Source: Moorena sp. SIOASIH (GTDB lineage: Bacteria; Cyanobacteriota; Cyanobacteriia; Cyanobacteriales; Coleofasciculaceae). Taken from it: DNA of 64,000 bases. Positions 1 through 7,689 of the stretch are shown here, one piece after another. The stretch spans positions 372,001 through 436,000 of the forward strand of contig NZ_JAAHIH010000003.1 of the NCBI RefSeq assembly GCF_010671925.1, in the 5' to 3' direction. A program made the position numbers and the translations under genes. The notes below the pieces were generated by a model. It saw only the letters and a program-made list of their open reading frames with translations. It ran no database searches and was not told the DNA's origin. Position 1 is the stretch's first letter. Every line of letters starts with the position of its first letter.

Positions 1-975
1 GGGTATGAGGAGGGAACAGCAGGGCGAATCATGACCCCTGAATATATTTCCCTCAAGGAAAACTTGACGGTTAGCGAGACATTGGATCAAATTCGTAGCT
101 TAGCCAAAACCTCGGAAGTCGTATATTACCTATATATAACTGATAACTCTCGACATTTGACTGGGATTGTTTCCCTGCGGGATTTGGTGATTTCTTCCAC
201 CGAGACCACCATGGGTGAAATTATGACTCGTGATGTGGTTTATGTCCATACCTATGCAGACCAGGAAGAGGTAGCACGGATGATCCAACGCTATGATTTT
301 CTGGCTGTACCAGTGGTTGACCGGGAGCAGCGTCTAGTGGGTATTGTCACTGTGGATGATGTGATTGATATCTTGGAGCAGGAAGCAACAGAAGATATGT
401 ACGCGGTCGGTGGTGGTGTCCAATCGGAGGGGGATAATTATTTTCAAACCAATTTATTCACAGTTGCCCGCCGACGGGTAGTTTGGTTATTTGTCTTGTT
501 ACTCACTAATACGGTTACGGGTACGATCATAAAGTCCCAAGAGTCTATTTTGCAGCAGGTTGTTGCCCTAGCAGCTTTTATCCCTTTACTTACTGGCACT
601 GGTGGTAATGTGGGCGCTCAGTCTTCTACGGTGGTGATTCGCGGCTTAAATACTGATGAAATTCGTGACTTAGGCCCCGGTCAAGTGATTTGGCGAGAGG
701 CACTGGCGGGGTTATTACTAGGAGTAATTCTGGGTACGATGGCCACTGGATGGGCTTACTGGTTACAAGGAGATTTTTTAGTAGCCCTCTCGGTGGGAAC
801 GAGTCTGATTGCGATCGCACTTTTAGCATCAGTTGCCGGTTCAGCCCTACCGTTTCTGTTCCGTCACCTAGGCTTAGACCCAGCTCTGATGTCCGCACCA
901 TTCATTACAACAGTTGTTGATGTCTTAGGTGTGCTGATTTATTTCAATATAGCTAAATCAGTCTTAGGGCTTTAG
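1..975 (+). CDS. mgtE: Magnesium transporter MgtE, 3' part
   Basis: Homodimeric inner-membrane Mg2+ channel; the gene enters from the left edge. The reading frame is open from base 1 and reads GYEEGTAGRIMTPEYISL, the usual junction between the MgtE N domain and its CBS pair, so the ATG at 31 is internal and not the start. Two CBS domains follow (roughly residues 10-130 of the visible part), then a transmembrane domain of about five helices, ending with the typical segment PFITTVVDVLGVLIYF. In the family, CBS domains and N domain sense cytoplasmic Mg2+ and close the pore. No frame damage is seen. The stop is directly followed by a heptamer array. Confidence 0.93.
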   Translation, partial: GYEEGTAGRIMTPEYISLKENLTVSETLDQIRSLAKTSEVVYYLYITDNSRHLTGIVSLRDLVISSTETTMGEIMTRDVVYVHTYADQEEVARMIQRYDFLAVPVVDREQRLVGIVTVDDVIDILEQEATEDMYAVGGGVQSEGDNYFQTNLFTVARRRVVWLFVLLLTNTVTGTIIKSQESILQQVVALAAFIPLLTGTGGNVGAQSSTVVIRGLNTDEIRDLGPGQVIWREALAGLLLGVILGTMATGWAYWLQGDFLVALSVGTSLIAIALLASVAGSALPFLFRHLGLDPALMSAPFITTVVDVLGVLIYFNIAKSVLGL

Positions 976-979
976 CATC

Positions 980-1164
980 AAAGGCAAAAGACAAAAGGGA
1001 ACAGGGAACAGGGAACAGGGAACAGGCAACAGGCAAAAGACAAAAGGCAAAAGGCAAAAGGCAACAGGCAACAGGCAACAGGCAACAGGCAACAGGCAAC
1101 AGGCAACAGGCAACAGGCAACAGGCAACAGGCAACAGGCAACAGGCAACAGGCAACAGGCAACA
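980..1164. repeat. Heptanucleotide tandem array (GGCAACA / GGGAACA)
   Basis: Head-to-tail 7-mers: first GGGAACA, then mixed GGCAAAA and a long pure GGCAACA run. It matches the short tandemly repeated repetitive class known from cyanobacteria. Apparent minus-strand ORFs across it encode only period-7 peptides (LLPVACC) and are artefacts. The remaining intergenic DNA to 1451 is AT-rich with no gene that I can support. Confidence 0.95.
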
Positions 1165-1451
1165 AAAAACCATAATCTGTACTTAAAATTGTAGCAAACC
1201 GCTAAAATTAACTGTATAATTAAATTGATAACTATGGCTGAGTGAACAAGTCGTAACCCTTGATTTATTAAGGTTTTGAGGACTATTCAAAATTCATAAA
1301 GTGGAAGAAATAAGTCGAATCTCTATCAAAACTAATGCATTTAATTGAACTGATGTTTGTGAAAGTTCCACCCGGTTAAACCTCTTGCCTATTGCTAGCA
1401 TGCCTATTGCCTATTGCCTCTCCTCACCAAAACTTTTTCACCAATCCCTAA

Positions 1452-2630
1452 TTAACAGTCCTGGTTCCAGTACTTATAAATGGCATAAGCCAGAGTAACT
1501 ACACCGGTAACAATGGCCGATTCATCCACAGCAAACAGAGGATGGTGCAGTGGGTAGTTTAGTTTATTTTGGAATCCAACCCCGAGGCGGAACATGCTGC
1601 CGGGAGCGTGTTGTAGATAAACCGAGAAATCTTCCGCACCCATAGAGGCTTCGGGTATGATTAAAACGCGATCGCTTCCCCAAGCTTCCTTAGCTGCTGC
1701 TTCCAACAACTGAGTTAAGGCTAAGTCATTTTGTACTGATGGTACTCCCCGCTGATAGTTGATGTGATAGCGAGCGCCATAAGCATTACAGACATTGGCC
1801 ACAATCTTTTCAATCCAATCCGGTAGACCAGCATAGGTTTGGGGATGAAGCGATCGCACTGTTCCTACTAGTTGCACTTGGTCAGCAATAATATTCGGAG
1901 CTCGCCCACCACTAATTTGTCCAATTGTCAAGACCATAGGGTGTAATGGGTTCTGGGTGCGACTAATAGCTTGTTGGAGGGTGGTAATCACCTGGGCAGC
2001 AATCCAAATCGCGTCAATAGCTTGGTGAGGGCGAGCTCCATGACCGGATTCTCCCATAATTACGATTTCTAAATCATCCGCTGCTGCTGTTAATGCCCCA
2101 TAGCGGATACCAATAGACCCTGCTGGAATTGAGGGGAAAACGTGAAGACCAAAGATAGCACTCACATCCTTCATTCCCCCATCTTTGACAATCCAGTTTG
2201 CACCTTGAGCAATTTCCTCAGCTGGTTGGAACAGAAAGCGAGTATTACCAGGAAACCTTTCTCCGAGTTGGGATAGAACCATAGCTGTGCCTAAGCCTAC
2301 GGTGGTGTGGACATCATGACCACAGGCATGCATGACTCCCGGTTGATGTGAGGCAAAATCCAGACAAGTTTGTTCGGTGATGGGTAGAGCGTCCATATCA
2401 GTGCGCAGTGCGAGTAATCGCTCATCTGTGCCACCAATCAGTTCACCGATAAGACCAGTTTTGCCAATCCCTTCTTGTACATGAAGACCACAAGAGGATA
2501 AGACCCCAGCTACGTAAGCTGCTGTTTGGTGTTCTTGACCACTCAATTCTGGGTAAGAGTGGAGATGACGGCGAATTTCGATCAGACGCGGGGCAAGTTC
2601 TTGGGCTAACTCTTTAATCTGGGAGAGCAT
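1452..2630 (-). CDS. M20 family amidohydrolase (hippurate / N-acyl-amino-acid hydrolase type)
   Basis: Cytosolic metal-dependent hydrolase that cleaves an N-acyl or amidated amino acid; the substrate is not predictable from sequence. The 392 residues match the usual family length. Visible metal and catalytic motifs: RRHLHSYPELSG near the N-terminus, ALRTDMDALPI, MHACGHDVHTT (metal-binding Cys/His), FQPAEE, and GAEDFSVYLQ near the C-terminus. The dimerisation domain lies in the middle (SGHGARPHQAIDAI). It ends about 260 bp before the next minus-strand gene; that gap carries small hairpins (for example around 2780-2800 and 2846-2864), so it may be a separate transcription unit from the AtzG/AtzE/ThDP group upstream of it. 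Confidence 0.9.
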   Translation of the reverse strand: MLSQIKELAQELAPRLIEIRRHLHSYPELSGQEHQTAAYVAGVLSSCGLHVQEGIGKTGLIGELIGGTDERLLALRTDMDALPITEQTCLDFASHQPGVMHACGHDVHTTVGLGTAMVLSQLGERFPGNTRFLFQPAEEIAQGANWIVKDGGMKDVSAIFGLHVFPSIPAGSIGIRYGALTAAADDLEIVIMGESGHGARPHQAIDAIWIAAQVITTLQQAISRTQNPLHPMVLTIGQISGGRAPNIIADQVQLVGTVRSLHPQTYAGLPDWIEKIVANVCNAYGARYHINYQRGVPSVQNDLALTQLLEAAAKEAWGSDRVLIIPEASMGAEDFSVYLQHAPGSMFRLGVGFQNKLNYPLHHPLFAVDESAIVTGVVTLAYAIYKYWNQDC

Positions 2631-2891
2631 GCTGCTAGATAAATACTAGATAAAATTGTTTCATACTTCACTTATTTATACTTCTTTTTTAATTGTTGTT
2701 GGGTAAATCTTCTTTTCGAGAGAGAATGTAATAGTTCGAGATTTTATCGAATTGAAAGTCTGGGGCTTTGCCCATCAAAGCATATGCCCTATGGGCATAT
2801 GCACCTCAAGCTGATGACTGATAGCTGAACGCGCACGCGTGCGTGGCACAGGCTTCTAGCCTGTGATAAGTGCGCATATGCTTACACCTTT

Positions 2892-4571
2892 TTAGCTTTT
2901 ATTATCTTGAGACATGAGACTCAAAACACGACCCCCAATTGGTGCAGTTCTGCTTGGATCGATAATTACATCCACAAGAAAAGGAATAGTAGATGCCATT
3001 GCCACCTCCAGTGCTGCTTGAAGACCGGACTCTGTTTTGACACGAATGCCATCTGCTCCCATTCCACGAGCGATCGCTAAGAAATCTGCCTGGGGAAATT
3101 GCGTATCTGCCCCCTTCAGTTTCCGCAACGCATTTCCCTGTTCGCACATATTGTAACAAGCGTCATTGAGAACAATCCAAACAGCAGGAATTCCATATTT
3201 GACTGCTGTATTAATTTCATTATTCATTAGCATAGCCCCATCCCCAACAATAGCGACTGCTTTACAATTTCCTGCTAAAGCCGCGCCCAAAACCCCAGTA
3301 GTCATGTGCCCCATTGCACCCCAGTTAGTACTAATTCGGTAACGAGGTTGAGTAAATTGCAGTAGGTGAGTAGTCCAAGCAAAGGAATTACCAGCCTCAG
3401 CCATGATAATCGCATTATTTGGAACGACAATCATCTGTTGAATAACATTCATTAATACTTCTGGTCTTACAGGACTTTCTGAAGTGGAATCAATGACGTT
3501 AAACTGAGGACAAGGTAGCGATATAACGTTTGGTTTGTGAGCAAGTGGAAATTTTTCTAGTAGTGCCTTTAGAAAGATTTTCAGTTCTGAGTGAATAGAA
3601 AATGTCTCAGCAGATGGGTAGGCAGATCCTGGTACGTCTGGATCAATATCCACATGGATGAATCCCCTTTCAGGAACCATTAATGAACTCCAAAAGGAAG
3701 TAGTCTCACCTAGACGTGTTCCCAAAACCAGTATTCGCAATGGACTTTTTTCCTGCATATATTTCATCACTGAATCATGTCCACTGAGACCTGTGACACC
3801 GATAAACTGAGGGTGATCTTCAGGAAAAATGCCCTTGCCACGGGGGGAACACATCACCGCTGCGGCTGTTCTTTCGGCAAATTGACGAATTTCGGAGGCA
3901 GCACCCCTAGCACCAAAACCAACCCAGATGGCAAATGACCCTTCAGACAGCAACTGTACACATTCTGAGATTATTTCTTCCCCGGCAGTAGGTGGAGAGA
4001 GAGATAAACTGACATGGGGCAATGATTCGGTAACAAAATTGGTCTGAATATCCGTAGGAATACTAATATGGCTGACGAACCCCTCTGGTTTTGCCATTCC
4101 AATGGTCAGTCGGCGAGCAATCTCTGGTAGTTGATCGGATGACTCAAGAACAGTAGCATAATGAAACATCTGACCGGAAGTAAAAAAGCCTAGGCCGGAC
4201 ATTGTATAAGCACTGGTTTCTTGACAAGCCCACCTTCCACGATTAGCAACAGAGGTGAAACCGGAAAGAAGAATTATCTTTGCTCCTTCACTTCTTGCAG
4301 CCATAATACCAGTTAAAACGTTAGTGATGCCTGGACCTGTTGTAGTAAATACAACCACAGGGCGTTCACTCGCTAAATATGCTTCAGTAGCAGCAAAAGC
4401 AGCTCCAGATTCATGGCGGAAGTGAAGCACTTCAATCGGGCTTTGTTCCAAGGTAGTCCATAGAGATGCAATTGCACCTCCTGAAACCCCAAAGGCATAC
4501 TTTACCCCCAGTTCTAGAAGTATTTCCACTACTGCCTCTGAAATAGACTTGAGAATACTAGTTTCTTTCAT
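2892..4571 (-). CDS. Thiamine-diphosphate-dependent enzyme (acetolactate-synthase-like)
   Basis: Three-domain ThDP carboligase/decarboxylase-like protein of about 559 residues. The N-terminal PYR domain has the catalytic glutamate in FRHESGAAFAATEAY (about residue 54). A central Rossmann domain follows. The C-terminal PP domain has the ThDP/Mg2+ motif VGDGAMLMNNEINTA ending in VLND. I place the start at the internal ATG (MKETSILK) because it lies 4 bp after the stop of the amidase gene, which suggests translational coupling; an upstream in-frame start would overlap that gene by about 50 bp. The reaction is unknown: it resembles acetolactate synthase, but a catabolic 2-oxoacid decarboxylase or a secondary-metabolism carboligase (ScyA-like) is equally possible. 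Confidence 0.85.
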   Translation of the reverse strand: MKETSILKSISEAVVEILLELGVKYAFGVSGGAIASLWTTLEQSPIEVLHFRHESGAAFAATEAYLASERPVVVFTTTGPGITNVLTGIMAARSEGAKIILLSGFTSVANRGRWACQETSAYTMSGLGFFTSGQMFHYATVLESSDQLPEIARRLTIGMAKPEGFVSHISIPTDIQTNFVTESLPHVSLSLSPPTAGEEIISECVQLLSEGSFAIWVGFGARGAASEIRQFAERTAAAVMCSPRGKGIFPEDHPQFIGVTGLSGHDSVMKYMQEKSPLRILVLGTRLGETTSFWSSLMVPERGFIHVDIDPDVPGSAYPSAETFSIHSELKIFLKALLEKFPLAHKPNVISLPCPQFNVIDSTSESPVRPEVLMNVIQQMIVVPNNAIIMAEAGNSFAWTTHLLQFTQPRYRISTNWGAMGHMTTGVLGAALAGNCKAVAIVGDGAMLMNNEINTAVKYGIPAVWIVLNDACYNMCEQGNALRKLKGADTQFPQADFLAIARGMGADGIRVKTESGLQAALEVAMASTIPFLVDVIIDPSRTAPIGGRVLSLMSQDNKS

Positions 4572-4575
4572 CTTG

Positions 4576-5967
4576 TTAAGATACAACCGGTGCTGAAACG
4601 ATGCCTTGCTCCTCAAGCACTGCAGCAACTCTCAGAATCATTGCTTCATGGTAGGGTGCAGCAATAATTTGTACCCCTAAGGGCATTTGACCAGGACGCT
4701 GAATTGGTACTGATAAGACCGGTAAGCCAATGAAGGATAAGGGTTGAGTAAATAATCCTAAGTTCGGACGAACCAAAACTTCTTCTCCGGCAATGACCAT
4801 TGTTTCTTGACCCAGTAGGGGAGCAACACAGGGTGTAGTGGGAGCAAGGATAATATCGACATCTTGGAAGACTTCCCGAACGCGATCGCGAAACCATTGT
4901 CGAAACCGTTGCGCTTGAATATACCAAGTCCCTGGAATTAGGGCACCTGCTAAAAAGCGATCGCGTGTAGCTGGATCAAAATCATCGGGACGTTTACGCA
5001 AATTGTCCAAATGCAGGTTTGACCCTTCATTAGCCGTAATAATATAAGCTGCTGCTCTGGCTCGCTTGGCTTCTGGGATAGTAACCGAGGCAGTTACATC
5101 CAAGCTACTAGCGACTTTAGCCACAGCATCCAAGACTTCTGGTTCTGCCCCTTGAGCAAAATAGCCATCAGCAACCCCAATCCGTAACCCCTCAATCCCC
5201 TGGTTAAGGTGGGGGACACACAATTCTGGGAAACGATTGGTACATACTGAATCAGCCGGATCTGCTCCCTGAAGGATATCAAAAGTAGTAGCAATATCCC
5301 GTACAGAACGAGCAAACGGACCGATATGATCCAAACTAGCAGAAAATAAGAAAACCCCTGCGCGAGACAATCGTCCGTAGGTAGGTTTGAAGCCAAAAGT
5401 ACCACACAAAGCAGCTGGTACGCGGATCGAACCATTGGTATCGGAACCGAGAGTGATTGGTACTAATCCCGCCGCCACTGCTGCTGCTGAGCCGCCAGAG
5501 GAACCACCAGCAATGCGAGTGAGATCATGGGGGTTGGTAGTTGCGCCGTAATGGCTATTTTCCGTTACAAAGCCATAGGCGTACTCATCCATATTTAATG
5601 CTCCAACTAGGATAGCACCCGCTTGTTTGAGTTTAGCTACAGCAGTAGCATCACGGGAAGCAGGAGGATTTTCAGCATTAATTTTTGACCCAGCTAACGT
5701 TATTAAGCCAGCAATATCATATAAGTTTTTAACCGCAAAAGGAACTCCTGCCAATGGACCGGGATTGTTCCCTGTGGCAATAGCATTATCAATCTGTTCA
5801 GCATCAGATAAGGCTTGGTCAGTGGTAACCGTTGTGAAACAGTTAAGGGATTGGTTACGGACAGTGATTTTTTCGAGACAGTTAGTAATGACTGTTTTGG
5901 CGGTGACTTGACCTTCTCGAATCGCAGTGGTAATTCCAATGGCATCAGTTTGGTTCACGGTTAGCAT
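4576..5967 (-). CDS. atzE-like: AtzE-family amidohydrolase (amidase signature)
   Basis: Amidase-signature hydrolase of 463 residues. The Ser-cisSer-Lys triad is visible: Lys80 in FAVKNLYDIAG, cis-Ser156 in AGGSSGGSAAAVAAG and nucleophile Ser180 in GSDTNGSIRVPA. The TNGS form is typical of AtzE-like enzymes, where most amidases have GGS. In known AtzE systems (cyanuric acid breakdown) the enzyme hydrolyses 1-carboxybiuret and needs the small subunit AtzG; an AtzG-like gene lies 83 bp upstream on the same strand, which supports the assignment. No AtzD (cyanuric acid hydrolase) is in the window, so the true substrate may be another small carboxyamide. It is followed within 4 bp by the ThDP enzyme gene. 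Confidence 0.85.
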   Translation of the reverse strand: MLTVNQTDAIGITTAIREGQVTAKTVITNCLEKITVRNQSLNCFTTVTTDQALSDAEQIDNAIATGNNPGPLAGVPFAVKNLYDIAGLITLAGSKINAENPPASRDATAVAKLKQAGAILVGALNMDEYAYGFVTENSHYGATTNPHDLTRIAGGSSGGSAAAVAAGLVPITLGSDTNGSIRVPAALCGTFGFKPTYGRLSRAGVFLFSASLDHIGPFARSVRDIATTFDILQGADPADSVCTNRFPELCVPHLNQGIEGLRIGVADGYFAQGAEPEVLDAVAKVASSLDVTASVTIPEAKRARAAAYIITANEGSNLHLDNLRKRPDDFDPATRDRFLAGALIPGTWYIQAQRFRQWFRDRVREVFQDVDIILAPTTPCVAPLLGQETMVIAGEEVLVRPNLGLFTQPLSFIGLPVLSVPIQRPGQMPLGVQIIAAPYHEAMILRVAAVLEEQGIVSAPVVS

Positions 5968-6050
5968 CCTAATTTAAACTATTATGATGATTGAGTAACG
6001 CTTATCAACCAATAAACTCGATAATTTTATAGTCAAAAATTATCAGCATC

Positions 6051-6239
6051 CTAAGGTTCAAATACAGGAGCAGCTGCGATATCATCAGGTAAGCTAAATT
6101 CTGTGACTAGAGATGCGATCGCATAAATTGTAGCGAAGTTTTTGATAACACCAGGACGATGTTGTGGCTTAAGGTCTAAATCAAGGAGTTGCGCCATTGC
6201 TTCGACATAGGTAGCAGTTTCAAGTTTTTTGGGCATCAT
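6051..6239 (-). CDS. atzG-like: AtzG-like small subunit (DUF4089)
   Basis: 62-residue protein with the DUF4089 pattern: YVEAMAQLLDLDL, HRPGVIKNF, then EFSLPDDIAAAPVFEP at the C-terminus. In the characterised AtzE-AtzG complex the small subunit is needed for a soluble, active amidase and resembles GatC of the tRNA amidotransferase. Its position just upstream of the AtzE-like gene and on the same strand fits that role. Length is normal for the family. It is probably the first gene of the three-gene group; the 183 bp upstream of it, shared with a divergent gene, would hold both promoters. Confidence 0.82.
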   Translation of the reverse strand: MMPKKLETATYVEAMAQLLDLDLKPQHRPGVIKNFATIYAIASLVTEFSLPDDIAAAPVFEP

Positions 6240-6422
6240 TACTAGTTAGTGTTTAAGAATTTAGTAGTTAAAATTAATTGTAATCTATAAATATAATATA
6301 ATTTTAAAACCTGTCGTTATTACTCAAAACTCAGCTCTCAAAAATATGCAGTCTCTTCAAAACTATCTTCAAAAAAACAAAGTTAAGTTTTTCGTTACCT
6401 TAAGGATATAAAGACACCCGAT

Positions 6423-7295
6423 ATGGCTATGACTCAAACGAAAGCCGAACCCATGATCCGATGGGAAAAACTCCCGGACGAATTTCAATTACCCGATGAC
6501 CCAGTGGAAAATCTCTATCATCCCTTATTAGCGGCTATCCTCCGAGAGATTCTGGAATTAGCCAGATTTATCACTAACTCAATGCTGATTGCTTCCAACT
6601 TTGGACTCTGTGCCAATGTGGACGGTAAAACAGTAGTCAAAGCACCGGACTGGTTTTATGTACCTTCTGTGTTTCCTGTGTTACCAGGGGTGATTCGCCG
6701 GAGCTATACCCCTCACACCGAAGGAGAGGTACCAGCAGTGGTTATGGAATTCTTATCCGAGAAGGAGCAAGGAGAATATTCCCTTAACCCCCGTTACCCC
6801 TATGGCAAATGGTACTTTTACGAGCAAATCCTACAAGTACCAATTTATGTGATTTTTGACCCAGCGTCGGGAAGTTTAGAAATGCGATCGCTTAACTCAG
6901 GAAGCTATACCCTCCAACAACCTGATGCTAATGGACGCTACTGGATTGAATCCATGGGTTTGTTTCTGGGAGTATGGTACGGTAAAAAATCAGAAATCAC
7001 CAACTATTGGTTACGCTGGTGGGATAGCTCTGGAAATTTATTACCTTGGGGAGAGGAGAAAGTCCAACAAAGTCTACAGCAAGGCTTACAGCAAGGCTTA
7101 CAGCAAGGCTTACAGCAAGGAAAACTGGAGCTAATTATGCGTCAGTTGACACGCCAGGTTGGAACAATCGAGCCTACTCTAGAATCAGTCATCAACAACT
7201 TATCTGTTGCTGATTTGGATCAACTGAGTGAGGCATTGTTCGATTTTTCCGATCGGTCGGATTTATCCAGTTGGTTAGAGGGACTGAAAGGCTAA
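6423..7295 (+). CDS. Uma2-family (DUF820) nuclease-like protein with C-terminal DUF4351
   Basis: 290 residues. Residues about 20-190 form a Uma2/DUF820 restriction-endonuclease-like fold (KAPDWFYVPSV, AVVMEFLSEKEQGE, YEQILQVPIYVIFDP), a family greatly expanded in cyanobacteria with mostly unknown roles. The C-terminal 60 residues (LIMRQLTRQVGTIEPTL, LSVADLDQLSEALFDFS) match DUF4351. A linker encoded by a 12-bp direct repeat near 7070-7120 gives the peptide repeat QQGL, four times, a low-complexity hinge that probably varies in length between strains. Confidence 0.82.
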   Translation: MAMTQTKAEPMIRWEKLPDEFQLPDDPVENLYHPLLAAILREILELARFITNSMLIASNFGLCANVDGKTVVKAPDWFYVPSVFPVLPGVIRRSYTPHTEGEVPAVVMEFLSEKEQGEYSLNPRYPYGKWYFYEQILQVPIYVIFDPASGSLEMRSLNSGSYTLQQPDANGRYWIESMGLFLGVWYGKKSEITNYWLRWWDSSGNLLPWGEEKVQQSLQQGLQQGLQQGLQQGKLELIMRQLTRQVGTIEPTLESVINNLSVADLDQLSEALFDFSDRSDLSSWLEGLKG

Positions 7296-7459
7296 TCAGA
7301 TGTAAGCATTCAGCCGTCAGCTGTCAGCTGTCAGCCCTTGGCTTAAAACAAGATATTCGGCTTAGGAGTTCAACGGACTCAAAGCCAAATACAATGAATT
7401 CCTTGGCCTTTCGGCCAAGGAACTGAGATTAAACCAATGCTTACCTCTTTAATTCAAAA

Positions 7460-7661
7460 GCTGATAGCTGATAGCTGATAGCTGATAGCTGATAGCTGAT
7501 AGCTGATAGCTGATAGCTGATAGCTGATAGCTGATAGCTGATAGCTGATAGCTGATAGCTGATAGCTGATAGCTGATAGCTGATAGCTGATAGCTGATAG
7601 CTGATAGCTGATAGCTGATAGCTGATAGCTGATAGCTGATAGCTGATAGCTGATAGCTGAA
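7460..7661. repeat. Heptanucleotide array GCTGATA, about 29 copies
   Basis: Near-perfect head-to-tail copies of GCTGATA over about 200 bp, the longest pure array in the window. It is preceded at 7312-7340 by CAGCTGT-type copies and by a GGCC-rich mini-repeat near 7400-7425. Minus-strand ORFs across it (ISYQLSA peptides) are artefacts of a stop-free 7-mer. No gene is seen between 7296 and 7829. Confidence 0.95.
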
Positions 7662-7689
7662 TGCTTAGAATCAGCAACGTCTACCAAGA

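Noticed and set aside
953..1173. Cys/Leu-rich ORFs (LLPVACC repeats)
   Set aside because: Same cause, the GGCAACA array. They look like membrane or metal-binding proteins but are period-7 artefacts.
2776..2870. Hairpins and alternating purine-pyrimidine stretch after the ThDP gene
   Set aside because: CATATGCCC/GGGCATATG and CACAGGCT/AGCCTGTG are imperfect or short and resemble common mini-repeats; no T tract for a terminator.
2892..4628. Longer start for the ThDP enzyme
   Set aside because: The extra 19 residues overlap the end of the amidase gene in another frame; the internal ATG four bases after that stop is the natural coupled start.
7441..7687. Minus-strand ORFs of 77-78 codons encoding ISYQLSA repeats
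   Set aside because: They are translations of the GCTGATA array, which happens to lack stops in these frames; no start signal or non-repetitive sequence is present.
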